This document shows positions 15,095 to 23,710 of a DNA stretch of 43,009 nucleotides, piece by piece. The stretch lies in the NCBI GenBank assembly GCA_050186335.1, contig JBFWYO010000035.1, positions 1 to 43,009 on the forward strand, given 5' to 3'. Source of the stretch: JBFWYO01 sp050186335. Lineage in GTDB: Bacteria > Pseudomonadota > Alphaproteobacteria > Bin65. The first letter of the stretch is position 1. The number at the start of each line of letters is the position of its first letter. The position numbers and the translations under genes are program-made. Under the pieces are notes generated by a model. It did no database searches. It saw only the letters and a list, made by a program, of their open reading frames with translations, and was not told where the DNA came from.

Positions 15095-16225
15095 CTACGG
15101 CTTCGACCGTTCCGCCGCCTGCGCGTTGGCGCGGCGCTGGCGTTTGCGCCAGAAATACCGGAACGTCGGCGGGGCGACGATCACCAGCATGACGATGCGC
15201 AGGATATGATGCGCCGAGACGAACGCCGCATCGATGCCGAGCGCCAGCGCGATCAGGCTCATTTCCGCGAAGCCGCCGGGCGCGTAGGCGAGGATCAGCG
15301 CCTCGAAGCTGGTGCCGGCGTAGGGCTGCAAGCCCCAGGCCAGGCCCAGCGTGATGCCCAGCATGATGACGGTGGCGCCGACCGATTCGCCGAGCACGCG
15401 CACGATCTTCTTCAGCGCCACGCCGGCGAACCGCGCGCCGACCGCCGAGCCGATGACGATCTGTGCGGCGGCGATCAATTCGGCCGGTGGCTTGGAGTCC
15501 GACCAGCCCATGACGTGCACGATGCCGCTCAGCAGCATCGTGCCGGTCAAGGCGCCGGCCGGCAGGCGCAGATATTTGCCGAGCGCGCTGCCGACCACCG
15601 CAATCGCCGCCATGGCCGCCCAATCCTTGAGCGGGATCGACAGGATGCTGGGGCCGAGCGCGCCGCGCTGGCCGGACTGATAGCCCTCGAAAATCATGAA
15701 GCCGAGCGGGATCGTCAGCACCACGAGCAGGATGCGCGAGGCATGGACCAGCGAGACCACGCGGTCGTCGCCGCCGAGCGCGTGGCTGACGATCTGCATC
15801 TCGTTCAGCCCGCCCGGGCTGGCGGCAAAGTACGACGTCACCACGTCGTGGCCGCACAGCTTGCGGAAATAATAGTAAAGAATCGCCGTCACCAGCACGA
15901 CGTAGAGCGCGAGGCCGGCCACGGTCGGCCCCCATTCGCCGACGCGGCCGACGATGGCGGGCGTGAACGCGCTGCCCAGCATCACGCCGAGCACGGCGAT
16001 CATCGGGAACCGAATCTTCTGCGACATGTACACGGGAACGCCGGACAGCGAGGCGACGGTGCAGAACACCATCGCGCCGATCATCCAGGCCAGCGGCACG
16101 CGCAGATAGTCGAACGCCGCACCGCCGGCGGCGCCGATCGCCAGGGTCAGCAGAATGCGCGGCCAATATGGCCTGGACGGGCCGCCGGGCGGGGCGGGCG
16201 GCGTTACGCTCGGCGCGGCAGTCAC
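15095..16225 (-). CDS. AbrB-family integral membrane protein (two AbrB-duplication domains)
   Basis: This 376-residue polytopic protein has about ten hydrophobic segments in two homologous halves. Each half carries a related motif (SPGGLNEMQIVSHALGGD in the first, APGGFAEMSLIALALGID in the second). The family is annotated as AbrB-like or 'putative ammonia monooxygenase', but these are membrane proteins with no proven transport substrate and are unrelated to the Bacillus regulator AbrB. The GTG start at 16225 overlaps the NAD kinase stop in a GTGA junction, implying translational coupling. A long frame extending upstream only shadows nadK. Confidence 0.87.
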   Translation of the reverse strand: MTAAPSVTPPAPPGGPSRPYWPRILLTLAIGAAGGAAFDYLRVPLAWMIGAMVFCTVASLSGVPVYMSQKIRFPMIAVLGVMLGSAFTPAIVGRVGEWGPTVAGLALYVVLVTAILYYYFRKLCGHDVVTSYFAASPGGLNEMQIVSHALGGDDRVVSLVHASRILLVVLTIPLGFMIFEGYQSGQRGALGPSILSIPLKDWAAMAAIAVVGSALGKYLRLPAGALTGTMLLSGIVHVMGWSDSKPPAELIAAAQIVIGSAVGARFAGVALKKIVRVLGESVGATVIMLGITLGLAWGLQPYAGTSFEALILAYAPGGFAEMSLIALALGIDAAFVSAHHILRIVMLVIVAPPTFRYFWRKRQRRANAQAAERSKP

Positions 16226-16989
16226 GGCAGGAACTGCTCTTTCAGGATGCGCTCTTCGAGATTGTGTTCGGGGTCGAACAGCAGCGTGAAAACGACGCCG
16301 GTTTCCTGGCGCACCGTGACGCGCGCCACGTCGCGCACTTCGGTCGAATCGGCGACCGCGCTGACCGGGCGTTTCTTGGCCTCCTGGATGTCGAACTGCA
16401 CGTTGACGTTCTGCGGCAGCAGCGCGCCGCGCCAGCGCCGCGGGCGGAACGCGCTGATCGGGGTCAGCGCCAGCACGCCGGAGCCGATCGGAATGATCGG
16501 GCCGTGCGCGGACAGATTGTACGCCGTGCTGCCGGCCGGCGTGGCGACCAGCACGCCGTCGCACACGAGTTCCGCCAGCCGTTCGACGCCGTCGACGCAG
16601 ATGCGGATCTTGGCAGTTTGGCGCGTCTGCCGGAGCAGCGAGACTTCGTTGATCGCGATCGCCTCGACCGTCAGACCCGCAACGGTCTCCGCGCGCATGG
16701 CGAGCGGGTGCACGCGCACCGCTTCGGCGCGGGCCAAGCGCGCGGGCAGGTCGGCCTCGTGGTAGGCGTTCATCAGGAATCCGACGCTGCCGCGGTTCAT
16801 GCCGTAGACCGGCACGCGGCGGCCTTCGGCGCCGTGCAGGGTTTCGAGCATGAAGCCGTCTCCGCCGAGCGCCACGATGATGTCGGCCTGTTTGGCGGTC
16901 GACTGGCCGTAGGCCGCGATCAGGCGCTTGAGCGCGTCCTGCGCTTCGTCGGTGTCGGTGGCGGCAAAATGGATCGTCTTGCGGGTCAT
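16222..16989 (-). CDS. nadK: NAD kinase
   Basis: This 255-residue protein makes NADP from NAD and ATP (or polyphosphate). Motifs are the GGDG nucleotide loop (IVALGGDGFMLETLH, near residues 38-52), GMNRGSVGFLMN, NEVSLLRQT, and the diagnostic DGVLVATPAGSTAYNLSAHGP. The length matches the short alphaproteobacterial form. ATG at 16989 has GGAAG nine bases upstream. Its stop codon overlaps the start of the AbrB-type membrane gene. The gap of 219 bp upstream separates it from a divergent exported-protein gene. Confidence 0.96.
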   Translation of the reverse strand: MTRKTIHFAATDTDEAQDALKRLIAAYGQSTAKQADIIVALGGDGFMLETLHGAEGRRVPVYGMNRGSVGFLMNAYHEADLPARLARAEAVRVHPLAMRAETVAGLTVEAIAINEVSLLRQTRQTAKIRICVDGVERLAELVCDGVLVATPAGSTAYNLSAHGPIIPIGSGVLALTPISAFRPRRWRGALLPQNVNVQFDIQEAKKRPVSAVADSTEVRDVARVTVRQETGVVFTLLFDPEHNLEERILKEQFLP

Positions 16990-17208
16990 GCGTGTCGCTT
17001 CCGGTCGCTCCCGGGCGCCGTGCCGGTGCGGGGACGCCGTGGGCGCGCAGTATAGCGATTGGTCCCGACGGCGCCACTGCCGGGGCCGCAATTGTCCGCC
17101 GTCGCGCGCATGGGGCGCGTGCAGCCGGCTTGCGACGGCGGCGCCGGGTTTTCGCTGGCTTGCCGGAAACGCCGTTGGCACAATGGCGGCCTGGCATTGG
17201 AGGCGGTG

Positions 17209-17802
17209 ATGCAGTTGCGGCGACGGCTTTTCGGATATGCGGTAGTGGCGTTCGGCATGATGGCGGCAGCCCCGCTGGCAGCGCAGCAGACCAATCCGCC
17301 GCCGGCAAACCCGCCGACCACCCAGCCATCGACTCAGCCGGCCACCCAACCGCCGACCCAGCCGGTCACGCAACCGGCCGTGCAGAACCGGGAAGAGCGG
17401 CACGAGGGCTATTATTATCCGCCGGTCAGCTCGCGCGAGACTTATTCGCCGCGCTCGAAGCGCCAGCCCGAAGCGACCCGCACGACGCGCATCGCGTTCG
17501 CGACCGAGATCAGCAACAAGATGATTTCGGCCACGTATCCACCGCTCTATGCGATCTTCGCCAAGGGCGACGACGGCGAAAAGCTGATCATCGTCGCCAT
17601 CTCGGACAATTATTTCGGCAATCTATATCGTGGCCGCGCGCTGCTCGCCATGCTGACCGCCCAGGCGCGCACCACACCCATCTTCACCAAATTCGGCGTC
17701 GAGGATTTCTTCACCTTTTTCGATCTCGCGCACATGCTCGGCTACAAGCAGATCACGATCTCGGACGGCAAGACCTACACGCACCAGATCACGCTGAAAT
17801 AG
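17209..17802 (+). CDS. Exported protein with Thr-Gln-Pro repeat linker, unknown function
   Basis: This 197-residue protein begins with a Sec signal (MQLRRRLFGYAVVAFGMMAAAPLAAQ). A low-complexity linker of Thr-Gln-Pro-Pro/Ala repeats follows (about residues 27-60, PTTQPSTQPATQPPTQPVTQ). It then has a folded domain of about 115 residues: TRIAFATEISNKMISATYPPLYAIF, IVAISDNYFGNLYRGRALLA, FFTFFDLAHMLGYKQITISD. I do not recognise the family. The linker suggests the domain is held away from a membrane or peptidoglycan. ATG at 17209 has GGAGGCGG. It ends four bases from the convergent gene at 17807. Confidence 0.72.
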   Translation: MQLRRRLFGYAVVAFGMMAAAPLAAQQTNPPPANPPTTQPSTQPATQPPTQPVTQPAVQNREERHEGYYYPPVSSRETYSPRSKRQPEATRTTRIAFATEISNKMISATYPPLYAIFAKGDDGEKLIIVAISDNYFGNLYRGRALLAMLTAQARTTPIFTKFGVEDFFTFFDLAHMLGYKQITISDGKTYTHQITLK

Positions 17803-17806
17803 CGCG

Positions 17807-18499
17807 TCAGTCGCCGACCACGAAATCGGCCAGCATCCATTTGCCGCCGACCTTCTTGAAGCCGGCGCGGAAGCCGTATTCCTGGAACGTGGCGTCGGCC
17901 GGCAGGTAGCCCAGCAGCTTGGCGCGGGTCATCACCTTCAACCACGCGCCGGTTTTGGTGCGCTGGAAATCCACGATGCCGACCAGCTCGTGGCTGAGCT
18001 TGCCGAGTGCGGGCGAATTCGGATCGGGCCGCGCGCGCAGCGGCACGTTCCTGCCGAGCACGACGGCGGCGGAATGCGCGCCGCCCGGTGCCGCGCACGC
18101 TTGCTCGTCCTTGGTCGGGCATTCGACGAAGAACGCGTAGGGGTAGGGTGCGAAGAATTCGTCCTTGCGGCCGGCGAACCCGCCGCCGGTTTCCAGCACG
18201 CGCTGCAGCTCGCGCCACATATTGGGGTTCTTCCGCATGTGCCGCGGGAAATCGCTCGGCTTGAGTTCCTCGGCGTAGCTCAGCGTTACGTCGGGCGCGA
18301 GGAGCGGCACGATGCCGGCCGCGTCCCGCGCCTTGACCTTGGCCAGCAGCGCGGCACGGAATTCGACCAACGCCGGATCCTTGGCCGCTTCGTCGAACGG
18401 CGCGATCTGCTGCGCGCCGACGGGCGCCGCGGCAACGGCCAGCAGCAGCGCCGCCAGCCCGGCGCGACCCAGGCGTATCGCCTTCGATGCGAAAATCAT
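17807..18499 (-). CDS. Exported protein with SH3-like domain, unknown function
   Basis: This 230-residue protein has a Sec signal (LGRAGLAALLLAVAAAPVGAQ, cleaved near residue 30). A first domain (about 35-135) resembles a small alpha/beta unit: AALLAKVKARDAAGIVPLLAPDVTLSY. A second (about 140-225) looks like a bacterial SH3 domain: AAVVLGRNVPLRARPDPNSPALGKLSHELVGI ... GAWLKVMT ... LGYLPADATF. Bacterial SH3 domains often bind peptidoglycan or peptides. ATG at 18499 has GGGGAGGC. A longer upstream frame lacks a signal. It faces the TQP-repeat exported protein tail to tail. Confidence 0.75.
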   Translation of the reverse strand: MIFASKAIRLGRAGLAALLLAVAAAPVGAQQIAPFDEAAKDPALVEFRAALLAKVKARDAAGIVPLLAPDVTLSYAEELKPSDFPRHMRKNPNMWRELQRVLETGGGFAGRKDEFFAPYPYAFFVECPTKDEQACAAPGGAHSAAVVLGRNVPLRARPDPNSPALGKLSHELVGIVDFQRTKTGAWLKVMTRAKLLGYLPADATFQEYGFRAGFKKVGGKWMLADFVVGD

Positions 18500-18576
18500 G
18501 GCTGCCTCCCCGAATATGCAGATTCCATAACATCGATCGACGTTCCGCCACAACGTGGCGCCGGTCCTAGCACGCG

Positions 18577-19860
18577 TTACGGGCGATCCGATGCGTCGTT
18601 CTTGGGTGCATCGGGCGCGTCTCGGTCGGTCGCGTGCGGCGGTGCTGTCGTCGGCGGCGTCACGCCGATATCGATACGATAGCCGGTGTCCCGGGCAATC
18701 TTGAGGATATTGGAGCATGCGGCGAGCAGATGCGGCTGCGTAATGCCGAGCGCCAGCGCATCGACGGCATGCGCAATGGCTTCATCTGTTCGGCCGGTTT
18801 CGATCAACAGGTTGGCTAGGAAAAGTCGGTGGCTGCCGCTTCGGGGACTGTCCTCAATTAGACGCCGAGCGTATACAATGGCTCGATCCAGTTTGCCTTG
18901 CGCACGATGCACATTCACCGCTTCGACCAGCGTACTTGTATCGGTTATTCCCATCGCGATGGCGCGCGCCAACGCTTCGGCGGCGCCGTTCAGGTCGCCC
19001 CCCGCGCGCAGCGCACGCGCTGCGGCGGCATGCGCATAGCGGTGGCCGTCGAAGGATACGAGCCGTCGCTTGATTTCCGGAATGCGCTCGGCGGCCGATA
19101 ATTGTCCTTCGAGGGAACGGCAGAGCGCGACCAATCCGACAATCGAATCGTCGACTCGCGATTTCGGAAACCGTCGATGTGTAACCAGTTCGGGCGCGGA
19201 TTCGGCGAGTACCGCCTCGAATGAGCCGAGTAACGTCGGCTCGTAAAACCTGCTGTCCTCGATCCGTCGCGTGCTGAACGCCGTGGTTACCATAACGTTG
19301 GAGTTTGCCACGACTTGGTCCCGAAGGAGACTTTGTTCTTGTACGGCGTGGCGCAGCGCGTTGTCGTCGAACGCGACGCCACAAAATTTCAGCAGCGCAC
19401 GCAGGCGCTCGGCCGGCTCGCGCAACAGATCGTCGTAATCGAGCAGAAAGTGATGATCGCGCGGATGGCGCAGCCACTTGCGCGCAAAGCGGATAAAATA
19501 GTGAGCACGTTCGCCGAGCCAGTAGGCGTACTGGCCCTCGTTCTCTGTGACAGCCGGAGCGTTTTGAACAACGTACAATTCGCGGTCCGACACGATCGCT
19601 TCGACCGCGTTTCGATATTGAACCAGATACCGTACATCGGTGCGTGCCGGATCCAGTTCATTATCGAAATCGTGTGACTTGAGAAAGACCAGGTCATGGC
19701 CGGACGCTTTCGTGCACGGAATGGCGTTGCAGCAATCAACTGCGGTATACTTTTCGCAGTAATACAGGCGGCTGCCCAGCGTGCTTCTTAGCATGCGAAC
19801 GAGATAGTGATGGCCCGACCGCGGTATCGACGCGCCGAGCAGTTGCAAACTGGTCGTCAC
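18577..19860 (-). CDS. Sulfotransferase-like protein with C-terminal TPR region
   Basis: The 427-residue protein starts with a P-loop-like phosphosulfate-binding motif (LLGASIPRSGHHYLVRML, residues 7-24) followed by YLVQYRNAVEAIVSD, the usual PAPS 3'-phosphate region, and LLDYDDLLREPAERLRALLKFCGV. This is the sulfotransferase fold. Residues about 255-405 hold helical repeats resembling TPRs (ALARAIAMGITDTSTLVEAVNVHRAQGKLDRAIVYAR, LFLANLLIETGRTDEAIAHA). The start is GTG at 19860 behind AAGGA. It lies beside a giant glycosyltransferase on the opposite strand, suggesting surface-glycan sulfation. Codon use looks less GC-biased than in flanking genes. Confidence 0.8.
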   Translation of the reverse strand: MTTSLQLLGASIPRSGHHYLVRMLRSTLGSRLYYCEKYTAVDCCNAIPCTKASGHDLVFLKSHDFDNELDPARTDVRYLVQYRNAVEAIVSDRELYVVQNAPAVTENEGQYAYWLGERAHYFIRFARKWLRHPRDHHFLLDYDDLLREPAERLRALLKFCGVAFDDNALRHAVQEQSLLRDQVVANSNVMVTTAFSTRRIEDSRFYEPTLLGSFEAVLAESAPELVTHRRFPKSRVDDSIVGLVALCRSLEGQLSAAERIPEIKRRLVSFDGHRYAHAAAARALRAGGDLNGAAEALARAIAMGITDTSTLVEAVNVHRAQGKLDRAIVYARRLIEDSPRSGSHRLFLANLLIETGRTDEAIAHAVDALALGITQPHLLAACSNILKIARDTGYRIDIGVTPPTTAPPHATDRDAPDAPKNDASDRP

Positions 19861-20093
19861 AGAGCAATCCTTCTCGGTTTGTTGTCACAAATGGGAACGA
19901 CGCCACAAGATGCCGCGTTTCAAATCAATTGCGTAAAAAATTGTCGATGCCGTTAACATACCGATAGCGGCTGGACTTATCGCGTTCAGATGCGTTGCGG
20001 CGGATTAGCGACTTCAGTGGCTTGGACGTTCTCAATAACCGCCAAGTTCATTATAGTTCCAACTATTGGTGCTAACTTCATCGGAACGGGGCA
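19861..20093. promoter_or_regulatory. AT-rich divergent promoter region
   Basis: This region separates the sulfotransferase-like gene from the glycosyltransferase side and is markedly AT-rich (around 19915-19975). It includes the small palindrome ATAGTT-CC-AACTAT at 20053-20066. Divergent promoters are expected here; I cannot place them exactly. Confidence 0.35.
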
Positions 20094-20417
20094 ATGACAA
20101 TTGAAACGGCAATCGCGGACGGTTTCAAGGACGAACTGCGGGCGAAGCTCGCCGCGCCGCCGTCGATGACGCCCGCTTCGGGCGTCGCCGGGATATATCA
20201 AGCGATACACGAAGCCAATCAGGTCGGGCGCGCGTTCAGCGAGCCCGCGCGATTGGGCAGTCTGCCGCGGCCGTTTCGCCCGTTCGCGCGTCTCGTCTCG
20301 CGGCTTGCGCGGGCGGCGTTGATGCCTCAACTCAGCCGGCAGCAGGATTTCAATCATTTTGTGATCGTCGCGCTGGAACGCCTTACGCGCGAGCTCGAAC
20401 GGAACGGCCGCCGGTGA
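20094..20417 (+). CDS. Short protein resembling a linker of glycan-modifying enzymes; possible remnant
   Basis: This 107-residue frame has an ATG with GGGG upstream and a coding-like composition. It begins MTIETAIADGFKDELRAKLA and ends with a helical stretch RLVSRLARAALMPQLSRQQDFNHFVIVALERLTRELERN. That last segment resembles the region preceding the catalytic domain in methyltransferases and glycosyltransferases of polysaccharide clusters, but no catalytic domain follows; the next gene starts 70 bp later in another frame. It may be a truncated relic or a small adaptor for the large glycosyltransferase. Function unknown. Confidence 0.55.
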   Translation: MTIETAIADGFKDELRAKLAAPPSMTPASGVAGIYQAIHEANQVGRAFSEPARLGSLPRPFRPFARLVSRLARAALMPQLSRQQDFNHFVIVALERLTRELERNGRR

Positions 20418-20487
20418 TGCAAGTGGCCATGGTCAGCTTTCGGCCCATGCCGCCGCGGCGCACGCCTACAAAAGCGTTCGACCGGAA

Positions 20488-23400
20488 ATGAGCACGCAAG
20501 CCAGTGGATTGGCCGTCTGTACGGTCAGTTCGTACAATTATCTGCATTTCACGCTCAATCTCGTTCGCTCGATCGATAAGTGTTGGCAACGGAAGCCGGT
20601 TATTTACGTCGTCCTGCTCGACCTTGTGAGCCTGCCGCGCCCGGGATTCGAAACTTTCGAGAACGTGATTTTTGTTTCCGCCGACGAGCTCGGCATCGAC
20701 AACCTGACATGGCTCCGGCTCAAGCATTCGGCGGGCGATCTGTGCACGATCGTGCGGCCGTTTGCCGTCGAACACGCACTCGGACGGGGGCACGAACAGG
20801 TCTTCTATTGCGATGCCGACGTGCATTTCTTTTCCGATCCGTCGCCGTTTTTCGCCGAACGGCCGGCGGCGGATTTCGTGCTGACCCCGCACATCGTCAC
20901 GCCGATGCCGACAGACGACGTCTGGGTGCCGCTGAATATCGGGCATTTGACGGCTGCCGGCATCATCAACGCCGGAATGTTCTTATGCCGCAATCGGGCC
21001 GGCGCGAAAAAATTTCTCCGCCAACACGCCGACTTCATGTCCGGTCCCGCGGCGTTCCTGGACGAGCTCGGTTCGGTTCGGGATCAGCATTACTTCAACT
21101 GGGTGCTTGCGTTCGGGGCGGATGTGCAGGTGTCCGCCAATCGTCGTATGAACGTGGCGTACTGGAATTTGCACGAACGTCCGGTGCGCTGGGCGCGGCT
21201 CGACGGCGGTCCCGCGGACAAATGGAGCGTCGACGGCGACGATCTAATCAGCTTTCATTTCAGCGGTTTCGACTGGGATCATGGGCGGCTTTCCATACAT
21301 GATTCCCGGCCGACCACCACGTGGAACAGCAGTCTTTATGCGCTGAGCGAATATTATCGCGCGGCATTGCGGGCGTGCGGCGAGTCTTACTATTCGCAAT
21401 TCGAGTACCGTTTCGACACCCTCGGCGGGACGCGTTTGACCCGGGAAGTTCGGCTGGAGTTCAAGCGGTCGGCGCGCATTCGCGAGCCGAAGTCGGCCGC
21501 ATGGGAAGACTATGCAATTCCGGCATTTGGCCATCTGAATTCGGTGATCGGTTCGCGGCATCTATTGCCGCTCTATTTCGAGAATATCCTCTCCGGGCGC
21601 CCGGATCTTGTGCACGCCAGCGGCGGCGAACAGCTTCACTCGCCGTATTTGATGTGGTGGGCCAGCCATGCGCTGGATCGGGAGTATGCGGTCGGCGCGG
21701 CCTATGAGCGATACGTCGATTTCGCCTTCCATAAGGAGTTTCTGGAACAGCTCGCCGACGCCGTCGCGCCCTATCTCGCGTCCCCGAGCCTCGATACCGT
21801 GCGCTTCCGGCTCAAATCGGATCGACGCGCATTGCTCGACGAACTCGCGCCGACGGAGTTGCCCCGGAACACGCTCGAGCACATCGCGTCGGCCGAATAC
21901 CGGTATCCGGCGGTGCTGCCGTCCCAGTGCCTGCGCTTGATCTACGAGGGATGGGCGACGCTGCGCGTCGGGTTCCCCGATCCGCTGGGCCGCGACGAGG
22001 CGAAATTCCGCGCCTGGCTGAGCGGCGATTTCCAACACATCTTCGATGTCCCGCCGCGCGTCTCGACGTTCATCGAAACGTTCGATGCCCAGGCATCGCT
22101 TGCGCGGGTGATCGGCTTTGCCCGGCGCAATCCCGTTGCGGCTTCGATATTCCGGGCGCATGGCCTGTCCAAGCCGCTTCTCGGTTGGCTGATCGGACTC
22201 GTCAATCTTGGGCTGGGCTACAACGCCGACGATTTGATGATCACGGATTGGTGGCTGCAGAACCGTGCCGGAAGCGAAATCGCCAATTTGGGCATCTACG
22301 CGCCGGACGATATCGGGACGGCAAGCGGCGATCGGTATGTCGAGGCATGGCTGGGCTGGCGAAAGGATCGGGCAGGGCCGGCGGCGGACGCGCAGCGGGC
22401 GCTCGAGCGCGCCGATATTGCGGCCTATGTCGCCGCGGTAAGCGCCGGCGATTCGGACGCAACGAGTCCGCATAACGACGGCGCCGCCGTGCAACCCCGG
22501 CGGCGGGAAATATTTGTAGGCAAGGCGGCGGCGGCCGCGCGCGCGGCCGAGGCTCGTTTGCCCGCCGAACGCGGCCCCTTGGCCGATCTGCGGCCGGACG
22601 CCTCCGGGATCAATCTGTTCGGCTATTTCAAATCGCCGATCGGCATCGGCGTGGCGTCGCAAGGCCTGGCCAAGGCGCTCAGCCACGCCAATTTCGCCGT
22701 CCGCGAGAATCTGCTGCTTGCCGATATCATGGACGCCGATTTCGGGCTGTCGGACCTGGCGCTCGATTTCGCGTTCAACTATCCGCGGACGATGTTCGTT
22801 TCCTATCCGCACATCGGGTATCGCATGTCGGAGATTCTGCCGGCGATGTTCATGCGCGGCCGGGAAACCATCGGCTATCTGGCCTGGGAACAGCGCGATT
22901 TTCCGCCGCAATGGCGTTCGCTCCTCGAGCAGTACGATACCGTCTGCGCCTTATCGAATTTTACCGCGGAATCGATCTCGCGGGGAATCGGTCGGCCGGT
23001 CCATGCCTTGCCGTGCGTGGTCGAAATCGGACAGGAAATCGCCAAGGCCGACGCGCGCAAGATCCACGATATTCCGGAAGACAAGTTCGTCGTCGGTTTC
23101 GTTTTCGATGCGGGCAGTTCGACCGATCGCAAGAATCCGATGGCGTTTGCCGACGCCGTGATCGGCGCCTTCTCCGGCCGGTCCGATGTCTTGGTGCTGG
23201 TCAAGTACGCGAATGCGTCGCGCGACGATTTCGCGGCGCGGTTCCGCGCCTTCCGCGAGCGTATGGCGGGCGGCGGCGTCGAGCATCGCATTGTCACGGA
23301 CTACATCGATCGCCCGCGCGTGGAGGCATTTATCGCGTGCATGGACGTCTACGTCTCGCTGCATCGCTCCGAGGGCTTCGGGTACACGCTGGCCGAGGCG

Positions 23401-23697
23401 ATGATGCTGGGTGTGCCGACGGTGGCCACCGGCTACTCCGGCAATCTGGATTTCATGAGCGACGCCAATTCGTATCTCGTCGACTACAAGGAGGCGGTCG
23501 TGCGCCGGCGCGACGGGCCGTTCGATATCGGTTCGATATGGGCCGAGCCAAGTGTCGACGACGCGGTCGACAAGCTGAAATCGATCTACGCCGGTTACGG
23601 CCGCGCGCGGGAGAAGGCCCGCCGCGCCAAGATCGACATCGAGGCGAAGGTGTCGGTCGCCGCGGTGGCCAGACGGATCAAGGAAATCCTCGGCTGA
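20488..23697 (+). CDS. Large two-domain glycosyltransferase (GT-A-like plus GT4-like)
   Basis: This 1069-residue cytoplasmic protein appears to join two transferases. Residues 1-300 look like a GT-A domain: AVCTVSSYNYLHFTLNLVRS at the start, metal-binding DAD at 109-111 (VFYCDADVHFF), and INAGMFLCRN. Residues about 330-690 are a helical region with no recognisable family. Residues about 705-1069 are a GT-B domain of the GT4 type: GINLFGYFKSPIGIGVASQG, a central KFVVGFVFDAGSSTDRKNP, and the donor-site motif EGFGYTLAEAMMLGVPTVATGYSGN near residues 960-985. Two sequential sugar transfers in glycan assembly are likely. ATG at 20488 has only a weak site. The function is inferred from folds. Confidence 0.85.
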   Translation: MSTQASGLAVCTVSSYNYLHFTLNLVRSIDKCWQRKPVIYVVLLDLVSLPRPGFETFENVIFVSADELGIDNLTWLRLKHSAGDLCTIVRPFAVEHALGRGHEQVFYCDADVHFFSDPSPFFAERPAADFVLTPHIVTPMPTDDVWVPLNIGHLTAAGIINAGMFLCRNRAGAKKFLRQHADFMSGPAAFLDELGSVRDQHYFNWVLAFGADVQVSANRRMNVAYWNLHERPVRWARLDGGPADKWSVDGDDLISFHFSGFDWDHGRLSIHDSRPTTTWNSSLYALSEYYRAALRACGESYYSQFEYRFDTLGGTRLTREVRLEFKRSARIREPKSAAWEDYAIPAFGHLNSVIGSRHLLPLYFENILSGRPDLVHASGGEQLHSPYLMWWASHALDREYAVGAAYERYVDFAFHKEFLEQLADAVAPYLASPSLDTVRFRLKSDRRALLDELAPTELPRNTLEHIASAEYRYPAVLPSQCLRLIYEGWATLRVGFPDPLGRDEAKFRAWLSGDFQHIFDVPPRVSTFIETFDAQASLARVIGFARRNPVAASIFRAHGLSKPLLGWLIGLVNLGLGYNADDLMITDWWLQNRAGSEIANLGIYAPDDIGTASGDRYVEAWLGWRKDRAGPAADAQRALERADIAAYVAAVSAGDSDATSPHNDGAAVQPRRREIFVGKAAAAARAAEARLPAERGPLADLRPDASGINLFGYFKSPIGIGVASQGLAKALSHANFAVRENLLLADIMDADFGLSDLALDFAFNYPRTMFVSYPHIGYRMSEILPAMFMRGRETIGYLAWEQRDFPPQWRSLLEQYDTVCALSNFTAESISRGIGRPVHALPCVVEIGQEIAKADARKIHDIPEDKFVVGFVFDAGSSTDRKNPMAFADAVIGAFSGRSDVLVLVKYANASRDDFAARFRAFRERMAGGGVEHRIVTDYIDRPRVEAFIACMDVYVSLHRSEGFGYTLAEAMMLGVPTVATGYSGNLDFMSDANSYLVDYKEAVVRRRDGPFDIGSIWAEPSVDDAVDKLKSIYAGYGRAREKARRAKIDIEAKVSVAAVARRIKEILG

Positions 23698-23710
23698 ACC
23701 GGGCGATCGC

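Noticed and set aside
15095..17329. 744-codon frame extending the AbrB-type protein upstream
   Set aside because: The added part is an out-of-frame shadow of nadK; the AbrB fold starts after the GTG at 16225.
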